A program made the position numbers and the translations under genes. 64,000 nucleotides of DNA from contig NZ_WBPF01000006.1 of assembly GCF_008923725.1 (NCBI RefSeq), forward strand, positions 141,155 to 205,154. Direction: 5' to 3'. Shown in pieces: positions 44,738 through 54,177 of this stretch (its first letter is position 1; each line of letters starts with the position of its first letter). This stretch comes from Bacillus sp. CH140a_4T. Its GTDB lineage: Bacteria > Bacillota > Bacilli > Bacillales > Bacillaceae_G. The notes below the pieces were generated by a model that saw nothing but the letters and a program-made list of their open reading frames with translations, was not told where the DNA came from and searched no databases.

Positions 44738-45364
44738 ATGTCTTCATTTCAATTGCCAAAGCTTTCATATGACTACGATGAACTAGAGCCATATATCGAT
44801 AGCAACACGCTTTCCATTCATCATGGAAAACATCATGCGACATACGTAAATAACTTGAATGCCGCTTTAGAAAACTATACGGAATTACATAATAAGTCTT
44901 TAGAAGAGTTACTATGTAATTTAGACGTTTTACCAAAGGAAATTATTACAGCTGTAAGAAATAACGGTGGTGGTCATTATTGTCATAGTCTTTTTTGGGA
45001 AGTAATGAGCCCGCGAGGTGGCGGTGAGCCTAATGGAGACGTTGCAAAAGTAATTGATTATTATTTCAATACCTTTGACAACTTAAAAGATCAACTTTCC
45101 AAAGCAGCTATTAGTCGTTTTGGAAGTGGCTATGGATGGCTTGTTTTGGACGGTGAGGAACTTTCCGTTATGAGTACACCCAATCAAGATACACCTTTGC
45201 AAGAAGGTAAAATTCCATTACTCGTCATCGATGTATGGGAACATGCCTATTATTTAAAGTATCAAAATCGGCGTCCAGAATTTGTTACCAACTGGTGGCA
45301 TACGGTGAACTGGGACCGGGTAAATGAAAAGTATTTACGAGCAATTCAATCACAAACACATTAG
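44738..45364 (+). CDS. sodA2: Superoxide dismutase (Mn/Fe), SodA2
   Basis: 208-aa SOD. Metal ligands are visible: the first His in IHHGKHHATYV (about 27), His in GGGHYCHSLFW (about 81), and Asp/His in IDVWEHAYYLKY (about 165-169). Sequence matches the second Mn-SOD of the B. cereus group (SodA2), distinguished from SodA1 by YCHSLFWEVMSPRGGGEP. ATG 44738 has AAAGGAGG seven bases upstream; the longer in-frame start falls in the promoter. Divergent from nos, so NO and superoxide handling share a control region. Confidence 0.95.
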   Translation: MSSFQLPKLSYDYDELEPYIDSNTLSIHHGKHHATYVNNLNAALENYTELHNKSLEELLCNLDVLPKEIITAVRNNGGGHYCHSLFWEVMSPRGGGEPNGDVAKVIDYYFNTFDNLKDQLSKAAISRFGSGYGWLVLDGEELSVMSTPNQDTPLQEGKIPLLVIDVWEHAYYLKYQNRRPEFVTNWWHTVNWDRVNEKYLRAIQSQTH

Positions 45365-45419
45365 TCGTGCGTATAAGGTAAATTTGGTAATGTAAAATTA
45401 GTATTGTCGAAATCCTCCA

Positions 45420-45448
45420 GAATCCCCCGGATTGCCACCGGGGGATTT
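45420..45448 (+). terminator. Hairpin after sodA2
   Basis: Strong AATCCCCCGG/CCGGGGGATT stem, with a weak T-tail. May serve both convergent genes. Confidence 0.6.
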
Positions 45449-45452
45449 ATGA

Positions 45453-46340
45453 TTATTCCATTGCATGTAAGTAATAACGTAATACCTTTTCTATTTCTAT
45501 TTTCAACTCTCGGAACGTGAATCCTAATTCATTAGCTTTTCCATTATGTAATGTACAATTAATCACTTCATTATAAGGTGCTACATGATCTCCTACCTGT
45601 TGAACGAGTGCTTTTATTCCCGTATTTTCTTCTATGAAATGAATGATTTCTCTAGTAGAAACTACTCCGTTGCTACAAGCATTCATTGGCCCTTCTATAC
45701 TTTCTATCCCGCACCAAGCTAAAAATTCTCCAGCTTCTTCTTCATGTATAAACGACAACTCTCCATCTAGATGATTCACAGCGATAGGTTCTTGCCTTAC
45801 AATATGCTCAGCATAAAATTGTAACCTTTTCGTATAATCATTTTCTCCAATAACAACTGGAAAACGTACTGCAACAACTGGGAATGTTGCTTGTTGAAAT
45901 ACAACAGCTTCAGCTAATCGTTTGCCTTCACCATAATTAAAATCCTTCCTATCCCCATACGTAATAACATACTCATACGGATTAAAGTCCTCTTCTAACA
46001 AGCCTATCGCTGGCTCATAAACAGCCATTGAAGACGTCATAACGTATTTCTTCGTTTTCTCTCTTAACACTTCACATATTACCTTCGCTGCATTCGAGCT
46101 ATAGCATAAATTATCGTATACGATATCATAACTTTTATCTTCTAGACGCTCTGCTAGTTGTTTTTCATCTTCTCTATCTACAATCAGTCTTTTTACTCTA
46201 CTTCCAAAAGAATCTTCCGTAATTCCTCTCGTCGCAATCGTTACATCGTGTCCATTTTGCACAAGTGCTTCTACTAAATGTTTACCAAAAAATCTTGTTC
46301 CCCCTAGCACCAATACTTTTTTCAACTTCATCATCCCCAT
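45453..46340 (-). CDS. NAD-dependent epimerase/dehydratase (extended SDR)
   Basis: 295-aa Rossmann-fold protein. Nucleotide-binding motif GGTRFFGKHLVEAL (about 13-26). The usual SDR YxxxK is seen as YGEGKRLAE (about 136). The GGTRFFG form resembles the CSP41/RNA-binding and atypical SDR group rather than GalE. Substrate unknown. The start is uncertain: ATG 46340, other ATGs just downstream, or a TTG eight bases after GGGGA giving MKKVLVLGG. Single gene. Confidence 0.8.
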   Translation of the reverse strand: MGMMKLKKVLVLGGTRFFGKHLVEALVQNGHDVTIATRGITEDSFGSRVKRLIVDREDEKQLAERLEDKSYDIVYDNLCYSSNAAKVICEVLREKTKKYVMTSSMAVYEPAIGLLEEDFNPYEYVITYGDRKDFNYGEGKRLAEAVVFQQATFPVVAVRFPVVIGENDYTKRLQFYAEHIVRQEPIAVNHLDGELSFIHEEEAGEFLAWCGIESIEGPMNACSNGVVSTREIIHFIEENTGIKALVQQVGDHVAPYNEVINCTLHNGKANELGFTFRELKIEIEKVLRYYLHAME

Positions 46341-46387
46341 TTTGATAAAATGTAAAATACTACCTCTCTATTATAAATGCTCATATA

Positions 46388-46427
46388 TAAAAAGCACGGA
46401 ATTCGTTTAACGATTCCATGCTTTTCT
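46388..46427 (-). terminator. Terminator of the AmiS/UreI gene
   Basis: AAAAGCACGGAAT pairs with ATTCCATGCTTTT (one mismatch). Confidence 0.7.
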
Positions 46428-46439
46428 ACAGAACATATA

Positions 46440-47030
46440 TTAACGTACGCGATATTTATAAATACAATAACAGAAGTATAAAATAGAAATTACGGATACA
46501 TAAACCCATAGATCATATACGAATCCCTCGCCCCATACTCCCATAAAATAAAAGAGTGAAGGCAACGTTAATGTTACCCATGATTGTACGAAAGCAATTC
46601 TTCCAAGATATTGATTGATATTCTTTTTTTGTGTATTTAATACAAAGAATAAATACCAAAGCAATGCCCACATAAACCACGTTAACGCATTAACAACATC
46701 ATGGAATTGAACAAATGAAACAACCATATAGAATAAAGCAATAATTGCTACCCAAATACAGAACCACCCTAGACCGCTGCTATCCATTCCTTTTATAAAA
46801 GTAACACCTACATATAAATAGGTTAATCCAAATAAGAAAGTAGCTGCATATGAATATACCGTCCAATTGCTTTGGTCAGAAATCATGATTAGATAGAACG
46901 GAATAATAATTTGTAGTGCACCCACAAATAAATTAAAAACACCCGCACTTTTCATTTCTGCTTTTCCTAATATAACAAGACTATTTAAAAATAAAGCTGC
47001 ACCCGAAAGTAATAATCCTACGTACCCCAT
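46440..47030 (-). CDS. AmiS/UreI-family urea/amide channel
   Basis: 196-aa, six-to-seven-TM protein of the AmiS/UreI family: GLLLSGAALFLNSLVILGKAE, FNLFVGALQIIIPFYL, FLFGLTYLYVGV and GLGWFCIWVAIIALFY are typical. Known members: Helicobacter proton-gated urea channel UreI and Pseudomonas AmiS. Length matches UreI (about 195 aa). No urease or amidase genes are adjacent here, so the physiological partner is elsewhere or lost. RBS GAGG before ATG. Confidence 0.87.
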   Translation of the reverse strand: MGYVGLLLSGAALFLNSLVILGKAEMKSAGVFNLFVGALQIIIPFYLIMISDQSNWTVYSYAATFLFGLTYLYVGVTFIKGMDSSGLGWFCIWVAIIALFYMVVSFVQFHDVVNALTWFMWALLWYLFFVLNTQKKNINQYLGRIAFVQSWVTLTLPSLFYFMGVWGEGFVYDLWVYVSVISILYFCYCIYKYRVR

Positions 47031-47499
47031 ATATCCTCATGTGAAAACCTTACATTTTCACACTGTACCCTCCCCGTCTTGTAAAAATTATATTATTCCT
47101 TATTCTCCTTCTTACTTGCAACTACATACAAAGTTTTTTTTGAAATAAGTCAGACTTCCTACCTTAAAAAACAATAAAAAAATCCCTTTCATGCATGTCA
47201 TACAGTAATAATTTCAATCAGAATGTATCACACGATAAAAACGCTTTCAATAATACGTAATTCAATCAAAAAGCTAATAAGATTATTTGATTATAAACGC
47301 ACTTTAACAATGATACAAGTATTGGAATACTTTTCAATAGAACCGATTGCTATTCAAATGCTATGGTCAGTAATATTTTATTACATTCTCTTTCCTAAAT
47401 TGAACATATTACTGACCTCAAGCAACATAATAAAGAATACAATTTATTATATACATAACATATCCTACAAAATAATAAGAGAATGCTTTACTAGCTACC
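47031..47499. other. 469-bp gene-free region with a long inverted repeat
   Basis: AT-rich. Contains GGTCAGTAATAT (47365-47376) and its exact reverse complement ATATTACTGACC (47406-47417) around a 29-base spacer. A 128-codon plus-strand frame from 47223 overlaps galE antisense and has no coding character. No other element recognised. Confidence 0.5.
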
Positions 47500-48516
47500 T
47501 TAAATCATTTGATAGCCATTTTTATTATTTACCTGCCATCTCCAAGAATCTACACACATCTCTTCTAATCCATATTCCGCTTCCCATTCTAATTCCCGTT
47601 TCGCTTTAGATACATCAGCAAAACATATTGCTACATCACCAGGACGACGCCCAATCACTTTATAAGGAATCTTTTTACCCGAAACCTTTTCAAAAGCCTT
47701 TACCATCTCCAACACACTATACCCTTTACCTGTGCCAAGATTATATGCCTCGATTCCTTTCGTCTCAAGTATTTTCTCAAGTGCTTTTACATGTCCTTTT
47801 GCAAGGTCAACAACGTGAATATAGTCACGGACACCGGTCCCATCTTTTGTTGGATAATCGTTTCCGAATATATTTAGCTCCTTTAACTTACCTACTGCTA
47901 CCTGCGTTACATATGGCATTAAATTATTCGGAATCCCATTTGGATCTTCTCCAATACGGCCACTTTTATGCGCTCCAAATGGATTGAAATAACGAAGTAA
48001 TGCAATACTCCATTCATCATCAGCTTTTGCTACATCACGCATCATTTGCTCAATCATTAATTTTGTTTGCCCATATGGATTTGTCACACTTAGCGGAAAT
48101 TCTTCTGTAATTGGTGATGTTTTTGGAATTCCATATACAGTTGCAGATGAACTAAAAATAAATTTTTTAACATGATGTTTCTGCATCACATCACATAGTA
48201 TGATTGTACTTATTATATTATTATAATAATATGTAAGAGGAATTGTAGTCGATTCCCCTACTGCTTTAAATCCAGCAAAATGTATAACCGCTTCAATGTT
48301 ATTTTCCAAAAAAATCTCATTCATTTTTTCACGATTTAAAACACTTTCTTTATAAAATTCAAATTGTTTTCCTGTTATTTCTTTTACTCGGTTTAAAGAC
48401 TCGATTGAACTATTTGAAAGATTATCTACGACTATAATTTTATAATTATTATTTAATAATTCTATACACGTATGACTACCAATATATCCTGCTCCACCCG
48501 TTATAAGTATCGCCAT
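47500..48516 (-). CDS. galE: UDP-glucose 4-epimerase
   Basis: 338-aa extended SDR. NAD motif GGAGYIGSHT (7-16), DNLSNSS, substrate/catalytic SSSATVYG (about 122-129) and YGQTK with catalytic Tyr and Lys (about 148-152), then RYFNPFGAH and RPGD near the C-terminus. Interconverts UDP-Glc/UDP-Gal and possibly the GlcNAc/GalNAc forms, feeding surface glycans. Full length for GalE (about 330-340). B. cereus-group strains often have more than one galE; I cannot tell which paralogue this is without comparison. Confidence 0.94.
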   Translation of the reverse strand: MAILITGGAGYIGSHTCIELLNNNYKIIVVDNLSNSSIESLNRVKEITGKQFEFYKESVLNREKMNEIFLENNIEAVIHFAGFKAVGESTTIPLTYYYNNIISTIILCDVMQKHHVKKFIFSSSATVYGIPKTSPITEEFPLSVTNPYGQTKLMIEQMMRDVAKADDEWSIALLRYFNPFGAHKSGRIGEDPNGIPNNLMPYVTQVAVGKLKELNIFGNDYPTKDGTGVRDYIHVVDLAKGHVKALEKILETKGIEAYNLGTGKGYSVLEMVKAFEKVSGKKIPYKVIGRRPGDVAICFADVSKAKRELEWEAEYGLEEMCVDSWRWQVNNKNGYQMI

Positions 48517-48628
48517 ATATAGAGTCCCCCACTTATTATTAATTATAAAATTTTATAACCTTAATACACATCTATCCTACCATAAAAAGACTGATAATTT
48601 TTAATATTTTTTTAATTATTATTTATAC

Positions 48629-48666
48629 AAAAAAGAGCCACATAACCTTTACGTTATGCAACTCTT
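48629..48666 (-). terminator. Terminator of hlyIII
   Basis: AAGAG..CATAAC pairs with GTTATG..CTCTT, with a long U-run on the minus strand. Confidence 0.7.
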
Positions 48667-48738
48667 CAACATACATATGTGTCTATATCTTTTTTTATTA
48701 ATCAAGAAAAATAAAAATCACTCGGAAATTTCATATCG

Positions 48739-49386
48739 TTAAATTACGTAGCAATATACACTTAAAAAGTGGGCAAGGCTTCCCAATAACACGAACACGT
48801 GAAAAATTTCATGATGCCCCATATGTTTAAACTCTAACCATTTTGGCTTTGTTCCATAAATAAATCCACCAATTGTATAAAGAATGCCTCCAAGCACTAG
48901 AAGTACGATACCTCCTGTACTTAAGTTAGCAGCTAACGGTGCAAAGAACAGAACAATTAACCAGCCCATTGTAATATAAATTGCTGTTGATAACCATCTC
49001 GGGCAACTAAACCAAAACATTTTAAAAACAATACCACAAATGGCAGTTGCATAAACTAAACAAAATAATAATAAACCGTTTGTGGAATGTAATGTAATTA
49101 AACAAAATGGTGCATATGTACCTGCAATCAATATAAAAATCATAGAATGATCAAGCTTCCGAAAGAAATAAATAACACGTTCACTGGCTACAACACTATG
49201 ATATACAGCTGATGCTGTATACAAAACCATCATTCCGATACCAAACAAAATAACAGCTGTAATTGCCGCAAAAGACGGCATCTTAATAGAAACTTTTACA
49301 AGCATAGCTAATAATGCAATAAATGATAATACAGCTCCTCCCAAATGGGTAAAAGCATTAACCGGTTCCCTTATATAAGCATTCAT
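48739..49386 (-). CDS. hlyIII: Hemolysin III family membrane protein
   Basis: 215-aa, seven-TM protein of the HlyIII/PAQR superfamily, nearly identical in recalled sequence to B. cereus hemolysin III. Conserved putative metal residues: YTASAVYHS, FRKLDHSMIFILIAGTY and GHHEIFHVFVLLGSLAHF. The B. cereus protein was reported to form pores in erythrocytes, but homologues are widespread in harmless bacteria and PAQR relatives act in membrane homeostasis. ATG 49386 is eight bases after GAGGGG; the start five codons upstream lies in the RBS. Confidence 0.92.
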   Translation of the reverse strand: MNAYIREPVNAFTHLGGAVLSFIALLAMLVKVSIKMPSFAAITAVILFGIGMMVLYTASAVYHSVVASERVIYFFRKLDHSMIFILIAGTYAPFCLITLHSTNGLLLFCLVYATAICGIVFKMFWFSCPRWLSTAIYITMGWLIVLFFAPLAANLSTGGIVLLVLGGILYTIGGFIYGTKPKWLEFKHMGHHEIFHVFVLLGSLAHFLSVYCYVI

Positions 49387-49550
49387 ATAAACACCCCTCA
49401 TATAATTACATGTAGTTTCAATAACTACATGTAATTATATACGTATTATCATTAGAGGTCAACATTTACAATTCATTTGTTTCGTAATACCATATTTAGA
49501 GATAAACTAAACATTATGCTCCACTAAGTTATAAAAGTGAGGGGTTCTAC

Positions 49551-50111
49551 GTGGAAAATATAAATAAATTGCTTGAAACATTACATTTAGAAAAAAATAT
49601 TACGCTTGAGGATATTCCAAATGTCGACTTGTATGTAGACCAGGTTGTCCAACTATTTGAAAATACTTATGCGGATACAACAAGAACCGATGATGAAAAA
49701 GTATTAACAAAAACAATGATTAACAATTATGCAAAAGGTAAACTGTTTATTCCAATCAAAAATAAAAAATACTCAAAAGAGCATATGATTTTAATTAGCT
49801 TAATTTACCAATTAAAAGGGGCCCTTTCTATTAATGACATAAAAAGCTCCTTAGAAAATATAAATGAATCCTTATTAAGCGATGATTCATTTGAATTAAA
49901 TACGCTATATAAAGATTATCTTTCTCTTACCGAAAGCAACGTCGAAAGCTTTACACAAGACGTAAATAACCGTGTTTCAGAAGTAAGTGGGATGTCTTCC
50001 TTAGAAGATCCGAACCTAGAGAAATTTTTATTACTAACATCATTTGTGTCGATGAGTAATATGTATAGACGCTTAGCTGAGAAGTTGATCGATGATTTAG
50101 AAGAGTCATAA
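49551..50111 (+). CDS. DUF1836 domain protein
   Basis: 186-aa protein of unknown function. The N-terminal part contains the DUF1836 core: VLTKTMINNYAKGKLFIPIKNKKYSKEHMILISLIYQLK (about 53-92; shortened to key parts NNYAKGKL and KKYSKEHM), which looks like an MerR-type helix-turn-helix with wing. The C-terminal half is helical. GTG start at 49551, six bases after GAGGGG. Predicted DNA-binding regulator, probably of metabolism or sporulation, but no target is indicated by its neighbours. Confidence 0.8.
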   Translation: MENINKLLETLHLEKNITLEDIPNVDLYVDQVVQLFENTYADTTRTDDEKVLTKTMINNYAKGKLFIPIKNKKYSKEHMILISLIYQLKGALSINDIKSSLENINESLLSDDSFELNTLYKDYLSLTESNVESFTQDVNNRVSEVSGMSSLEDPNLEKFLLLTSFVSMSNMYRRLAEKLIDDLEES

Positions 50112-50112
50112 A

Positions 50113-50152
50113 CAAAAAAACTATCCACCTGTTATAGTGGATAGTTTTTTTG
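50113..50152. terminator. Bidirectional terminator
   Basis: AAAAAACTATCCAC/GTGGATAGTTTTTT arms between convergent genes. Confidence 0.88.
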
Positions 50153-50153
50153 T

Positions 50154-51599
50154 TTACTTAATTGCCTCATGAACTTTTAATTGTTTACCTTTTATCGTTG
50201 TATTTCTCATAACCTTTAAAACAAGTGGTCCTTTTCCGTTTAATATTTCAACATAAGAAACATTATCTTGTATTGTAATAATACCTATATCATCAGCAGA
50301 AACACCTTGGATTTTAGCAATTGTACCAACAAAATCTACCGCCCTAATTTTCTTTTTCTTTCCGCCATTAAAGTACAATTTCATAATTCCTTTGTTTAGG
50401 TCTGCATTTTTATCTTTCTTTATAATTGGTTTAGCATATATCTTTTCTTCAAATACTGCTTTCCCTTTTATAACTTCTTCTTTTGAAGGTGCCAGTTCCT
50501 TTGGAATTTCAAATCCGATATATTCCTCAATCTCTTCTAAAAATCTATTTTCATAAGGCGTTATAAATGTAATAGCTTTTCCATTATTACCAGCTCTTCC
50601 TGTTCTTCCAGTACGGTGTACATAGCTTTCTTTTTCTAATGGAATATCGTAATTAATAACATGTGTGATATTATCAATATCAATTCCTCTTGCAGCTACA
50701 TCTGTTGCTACTAAATAACGGAACTTTCCTTTTCTAAAATCATCCATAACTTCAAAACGATCTTCCTGTACCATACCACCGTGTATTTTGTCACAAGGAT
50801 AATTCACTCGTTTTAGCTGTCTATATACATGGTCTACATTTTCTTGTGTACGACAAAAAACAATGCAACTGTCGGGATTTTCAATCATCGTTACGTCTTT
50901 AAGGAGTGAAAGCTTCTCTTCTTCCCTTACTTCAAACAGAGTATGTTCAATTTTATCCGTTGTAATCCCAGCCGCTTTAATTTCAATATGAGTTGGTGCA
51001 TTCATATATGTACGTGATAACTTTTCAACATCTTCCGGTAATGTTGCTGAAAATAGCATTGTCATTCTTTTTGTAGGTAATTCATCAATAATTGCCTCTA
51101 CTTGATCGATAAAGCCCATATTTAACATTTCATCTGCTTCATCAATCACTAAATATTTTAATCGCTCTAAAGAAAGAGTTCCCTTTTCAATATGATCCAA
51201 CACACGTCCTGGAGTCCCTACTACAATATGCGTCTTTTGTTTTAGCTCTAATTTTTGACGTGCAAATGGAGATTTACCATAAATTGCAGCAGCTTTAATT
51301 CTTTTGAATCGCCCTATATTCGTAATATCTTCTTTCACTTGAACAGCAAGTTCTCTCGTTGGTGTTAAAACTAACGCTTGTGGTTTATTTTCTTCCCACT
51401 CTACCATTTCACAAAGTGGTATACCGAACGAAGCCGTTTTCCCACTACCCGTTTGTGATTTTACAACAAGATCCTTCTTTTGCAATGCAACTGGAATAAC
51501 CTCTCCTTGCACTTCTGTTGGATGCTCATATCCTAAACCAGTAAGTGCTCGTCTTACTTCTTTACTTAATGCATAATTATTAAAGCTTTTTTTACTCAT
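50154..51599 (-). CDS. dbpA: ATP-dependent RNA helicase DbpA
   Basis: 481-aa DEAD-box helicase. Motifs in order: Q motif, SQTGSGKT (I), PTRELA (Ia), GTPGR (Ib), DEAD (II, about 152-155), SAT (III), ARGID (V) and [10 protein letters not shown] (VI). The C-terminal ~75 residues form the DbpA RNA-recognition domain ([15 protein letters not shown]...[17 protein letters not shown]). Known role: binds hairpin 92 of 23S rRNA and acts in 50S assembly (B. subtilis YxiN/DbpA). Single gene. Confidence 0.94.
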   Translation of the reverse strand: MSKKSFNNYALSKEVRRALTGLGYEHPTEVQGEVIPVALQKKDLVVKSQTGSGKTASFGIPLCEMVEWEENKPQALVLTPTRELAVQVKEDITNIGRFKRIKAAAIYGKSPFARQKLELKQKTHIVVGTPGRVLDHIEKGTLSLERLKYLVIDEADEMLNMGFIDQVEAIIDELPTKRMTMLFSATLPEDVEKLSRTYMNAPTHIEIKAAGITTDKIEHTLFEVREEEKLSLLKDVTMIENPDSCIVFCRTQENVDHVYRQLKRVNYPCDKIHGGMVQEDRFEVMDDFRKGKFRYLVATDVAARGIDIDNITHVINYDIPLEKESYVHRTGRTGRAGNNGKAITFITPYENRFLEEIEEYIGFEIPKELAPSKEEVIKGKAVFEEKIYAKPIIKKDKNADLNKGIMKLYFNGGKKKKIRAVDFVGTIAKIQGVSADDIGIITIQDNVSYVEILNGKGPLVLKVMRNTTIKGKQLKVHEAIK

Positions 51600-51737
51600 A
51601 TATTAACCTCATTTGATTTTATATTTAACCTATTCTGTTCTTCATACCTCACTTTAGACTATAGTAAGATACTATATTAATCCACTGTTTTTAATTCGTT
51701 TCAGCCTAAATTTATCTACGTATAATTTTAAAATAGT

Positions 51738-51768
51738 AAAGGGCAGCCTTAATTATAAGTCTGCCCTA
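51738..51768 (-). terminator. Terminator of the acyltransferase gene
   Basis: AGGGCAG/CTGCCCT arms extended by CTT/AAG. Confidence 0.65.
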
Positions 51769-51786
51769 TCTATACCATATTCATTT

Positions 51787-52818
51787 TTACGGAACTAGTT
51801 TTTTCACAACTGGTATTCTTTGCAATACTAACGTAATTACCATACTAAGAACAATTGTAATCGTTACATTAATAGGTATTGCCAATATTGCGTGTACACG
51901 CTCATTTACTTTAGGGAAAACCATGTACAACAAGTTATTTAATAAGAAGAAGTGAAGAATATAGATTCCAAGGCTTGCTTGATTTATAAAACGGAATAAC
52001 AATGGTAATTCTCTTTCTGATTTTTGGAAGGCATATTTGAAAAATACAAATAATCCAATCGCCATCAGTACAACGCCTGGCGCAAAATATCCATACCAAA
52101 AATGCTCTAATTGTCCATTTGCTTTTACTGTATAGTAATAAGTAATAAAGAATGTACTAATAAATCCTACGAATCCTCCAATGTAAGAAATATTTCTCCA
52201 TTTTTTCGAAATATCGTAATTGGATAAGTAATAACCAAGTAGGAAGTACCCTACATAATTCGTAACATAAAATAATTCAATATTAAAGTTGATAGGATAA
52301 TAATATTTCACTAAATTGACTATAACAGACGCATATAACCATAAAATTAAAAAGTATTCTATTTCTCTTTTTTTAGCGTTCTTCACAAAGATTTTCAGTA
52401 GAGGTGTAATTAAATATATCCCTACAATCATGTATAAGAACCATAAATGTCCCCCAATAGTATCCGTTAAAAAGTGCTTAATCCCTTGCTTTAAAGAGGC
52501 CGGGAAATAGCCTGCATATGCCCCATATGCATAAAATATAGCGCTCCAAGCTATAAAAGGAATAATTACTTTACTCGCGCGCTTCTGTAAAAACTCCCCG
52601 ACTGAAATATCTTTCGTTCCTTTTAACAATAAAGCTCCACTAATCATTACAAAAATCGGCACACTCGCACGTGAAATCGATTCAAATAGATTACCAGCCA
52701 TCCAGCGTGAAGCGTTATTTGCATCTAACACTGAAACATAACCAGCAGCAACGTGAATTGTAACTACTGCGATTGTTGCTAATACTCGCAACCAATCCAT
52801 ATATACTAGACGCTTCAT
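51787..52818 (-). CDS. Acyltransferase family 3 membrane protein
   Basis: 343-aa protein with about ten hydrophobic segments. N-terminal YMDWLRVLATIAVVTIHVAAGY carries the family's catalytic His (about 21); PIFVMISGALLL and GGHLWFLYMIVGIYL follow. Family members (OatA, WecH, YiaH) O-acetylate peptidoglycan, polysaccharides or teichoic acids. No C-terminal SGNH esterase domain is attached, so this is the stand-alone membrane form. ATG 52818 follows AGGAGG. Target polymer unknown; abundant glycan genes in the window make a wall polysaccharide plausible. Confidence 0.88.
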   Translation of the reverse strand: MKRLVYMDWLRVLATIAVVTIHVAAGYVSVLDANNASRWMAGNLFESISRASVPIFVMISGALLLKGTKDISVGEFLQKRASKVIIPFIAWSAIFYAYGAYAGYFPASLKQGIKHFLTDTIGGHLWFLYMIVGIYLITPLLKIFVKNAKKREIEYFLILWLYASVIVNLVKYYYPINFNIELFYVTNYVGYFLLGYYLSNYDISKKWRNISYIGGFVGFISTFFITYYYTVKANGQLEHFWYGYFAPGVVLMAIGLFVFFKYAFQKSERELPLLFRFINQASLGIYILHFFLLNNLLYMVFPKVNERVHAILAIPINVTITIVLSMVITLVLQRIPVVKKLVP

Positions 52819-53004
52819 TAGCACCCCTCCTAAATTTACCTATTAAACTTTTATTTTCCAAACATAATTTTACATCAAATAATACTATGTTTAAACACAT
52901 TTTCATTACATGAACTTACAAAATACATAGCTAAAATTTAATTTTCAAATATAAACATGAAAACCTTTGACTTATGAGTGAAAATAATGTAAATTATCCT
53001 TTGG

Positions 53005-53040
53005 ACGAACATTTTTAAGTAAACTGAATAAAATATTCGT
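53005..53040. promoter_or_regulatory. Inverted PurBox pair (PurR control site) upstream of guaC
   Basis: ACGAACATT (53005-53013) and AATATTCGT (53032-53040) are near-inverted copies of the PurBox core CCGAACWWT, separated by 18 bases. Two inverted PurBoxes about this far apart form the PurR site in Bacillus, and guaC belongs to that regulon in B. subtilis. Each box deviates by one or two bases from consensus. Confidence 0.55.
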
Positions 53041-53058
53041 ATTTTAGGGGTGTAAATG

Positions 53059-54042
53059 ATGGAAAACGTATTCGACTATGAAGATATTCAATTAATTCCT
53101 GCAAAATGTATTGTAAATAGCCGCTCTGAATGTGATACAACTGTCACTTTAGGAAAACATAAATTTAAATTACCTGTCGTACCTGCAAATATGCAAACGA
53201 TTATTGATGAAAGAATTGCAACTTATTTAGCTGAAAATAATTACTTCTATATCATGCATCGTTTCCAACCAGAGAAACGAATCTCATTCATTAGAGATAT
53301 GCAATCACGTGGATTAATCGCTTCTATTAGCGTTGGTGTAAAAGAGGACGAATATGAATTCGTACAGCAATTAGCTGCTGAGCACCTTACGCCTGAATAT
53401 ATCACGATTGATATCGCGCATGGACATTCTAATGCTGTAATCAACATGATTCAACATATTAAAAAGCATTTACCAGAAAGCTTCGTTATCGCTGGAAACG
53501 TTGGAACTCCAGAAGCGGTAAGAGAATTAGAAAATGCTGGTGCTGACGCAACAAAAGTTGGTATTGGACCTGGTAAGGTTTGTATTACTAAAATTAAAAC
53601 AGGCTTTGGAACTGGCGGTTGGCAGCTAGCTGCACTTCGCTGGTGTGCAAAAGCTGCAAGTAAGCCAATTATCGCTGACGGTGGTATTCGTACACACGGC
53701 GACGTAGCTAAATCTATTCGATTTGGGGCGACTATGGTTATGATCGGTTCTCTATTCGCTGGTCATGAAGAGTCTCCAGGGGAAACAATCGAAAAAGACG
53801 GCAAACTTTATAAAGAGTACTTCGGTTCAGCTTCTGAATTCCAAAAAGGTGAGAAGAAAAACGTTGAAGGTAAGAAAATGTTCGTTGAGCATAAAGGTTC
53901 TTTAGAAGACACTTTAATTGAAATGGAACAAGATCTTCAATCTTCTATCTCTTACGCTGGTGGAACAAAATTAGATTCAATTCGTACTGTAGATTATGTA
54001 GTCGTGAAAAACTCTATTTTCAACGGTGATAAAGTATATTAA
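53059..54042 (+). CDS. guaC: GMP reductase
   Basis: 327-aa TIM-barrel enzyme of the IMPDH/GMPR family that converts GMP to IMP and ammonia with NADPH, linking guanine to adenine salvage. Catalytic Cys175 lies in [36 protein letters not shown] and [15 protein letters not shown] bind phosphate. No CBS domains, which separates it from IMPDH. I prefer the second of two adjacent ATGs (eight bases after AGGGG), matching the MENVFDYED start of homologues. Single gene with a strong terminator. Confidence 0.94.
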   Translation: MENVFDYEDIQLIPAKCIVNSRSECDTTVTLGKHKFKLPVVPANMQTIIDERIATYLAENNYFYIMHRFQPEKRISFIRDMQSRGLIASISVGVKEDEYEFVQQLAAEHLTPEYITIDIAHGHSNAVINMIQHIKKHLPESFVIAGNVGTPEAVRELENAGADATKVGIGPGKVCITKIKTGFGTGGWQLAALRWCAKAASKPIIADGGIRTHGDVAKSIRFGATMVMIGSLFAGHEESPGETIEKDGKLYKEYFGSASEFQKGEKKNVEGKKMFVEHKGSLEDTLIEMEQDLQSSISYAGGTKLDSIRTVDYVVVKNSIFNGDKVY

Positions 54043-54057
54043 TTTTTAAATTTAATT

Positions 54058-54092
54058 CGAAGGACAAGCATTTTCATGCTTGTCCTTTTTTC
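54058..54092 (+). terminator. Terminator after guaC
   Basis: AAGGACAAGCAT/ATGCTTGTCCTT perfect arms, then T6. Confidence 0.9.
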
Positions 54093-54177
54093 ATGTATAG
54101 AAATGTAAAATATTTTTATTTTACTGAATTTTCTAGTATCATATTTTTAGATACTTATAATAAGGGGGATATAACAA

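Noticed and set aside
47223-47609. 128-codon plus-strand frame
   Set aside because: Low-complexity AT-driven frame with no RBS, running antisense into galE.
48785-48805. Second parS candidate (CACGTGAAA) inside hlyIII
   Set aside because: Only the CACGTG core and a few right-hand bases match; the left arm TGTT is absent.
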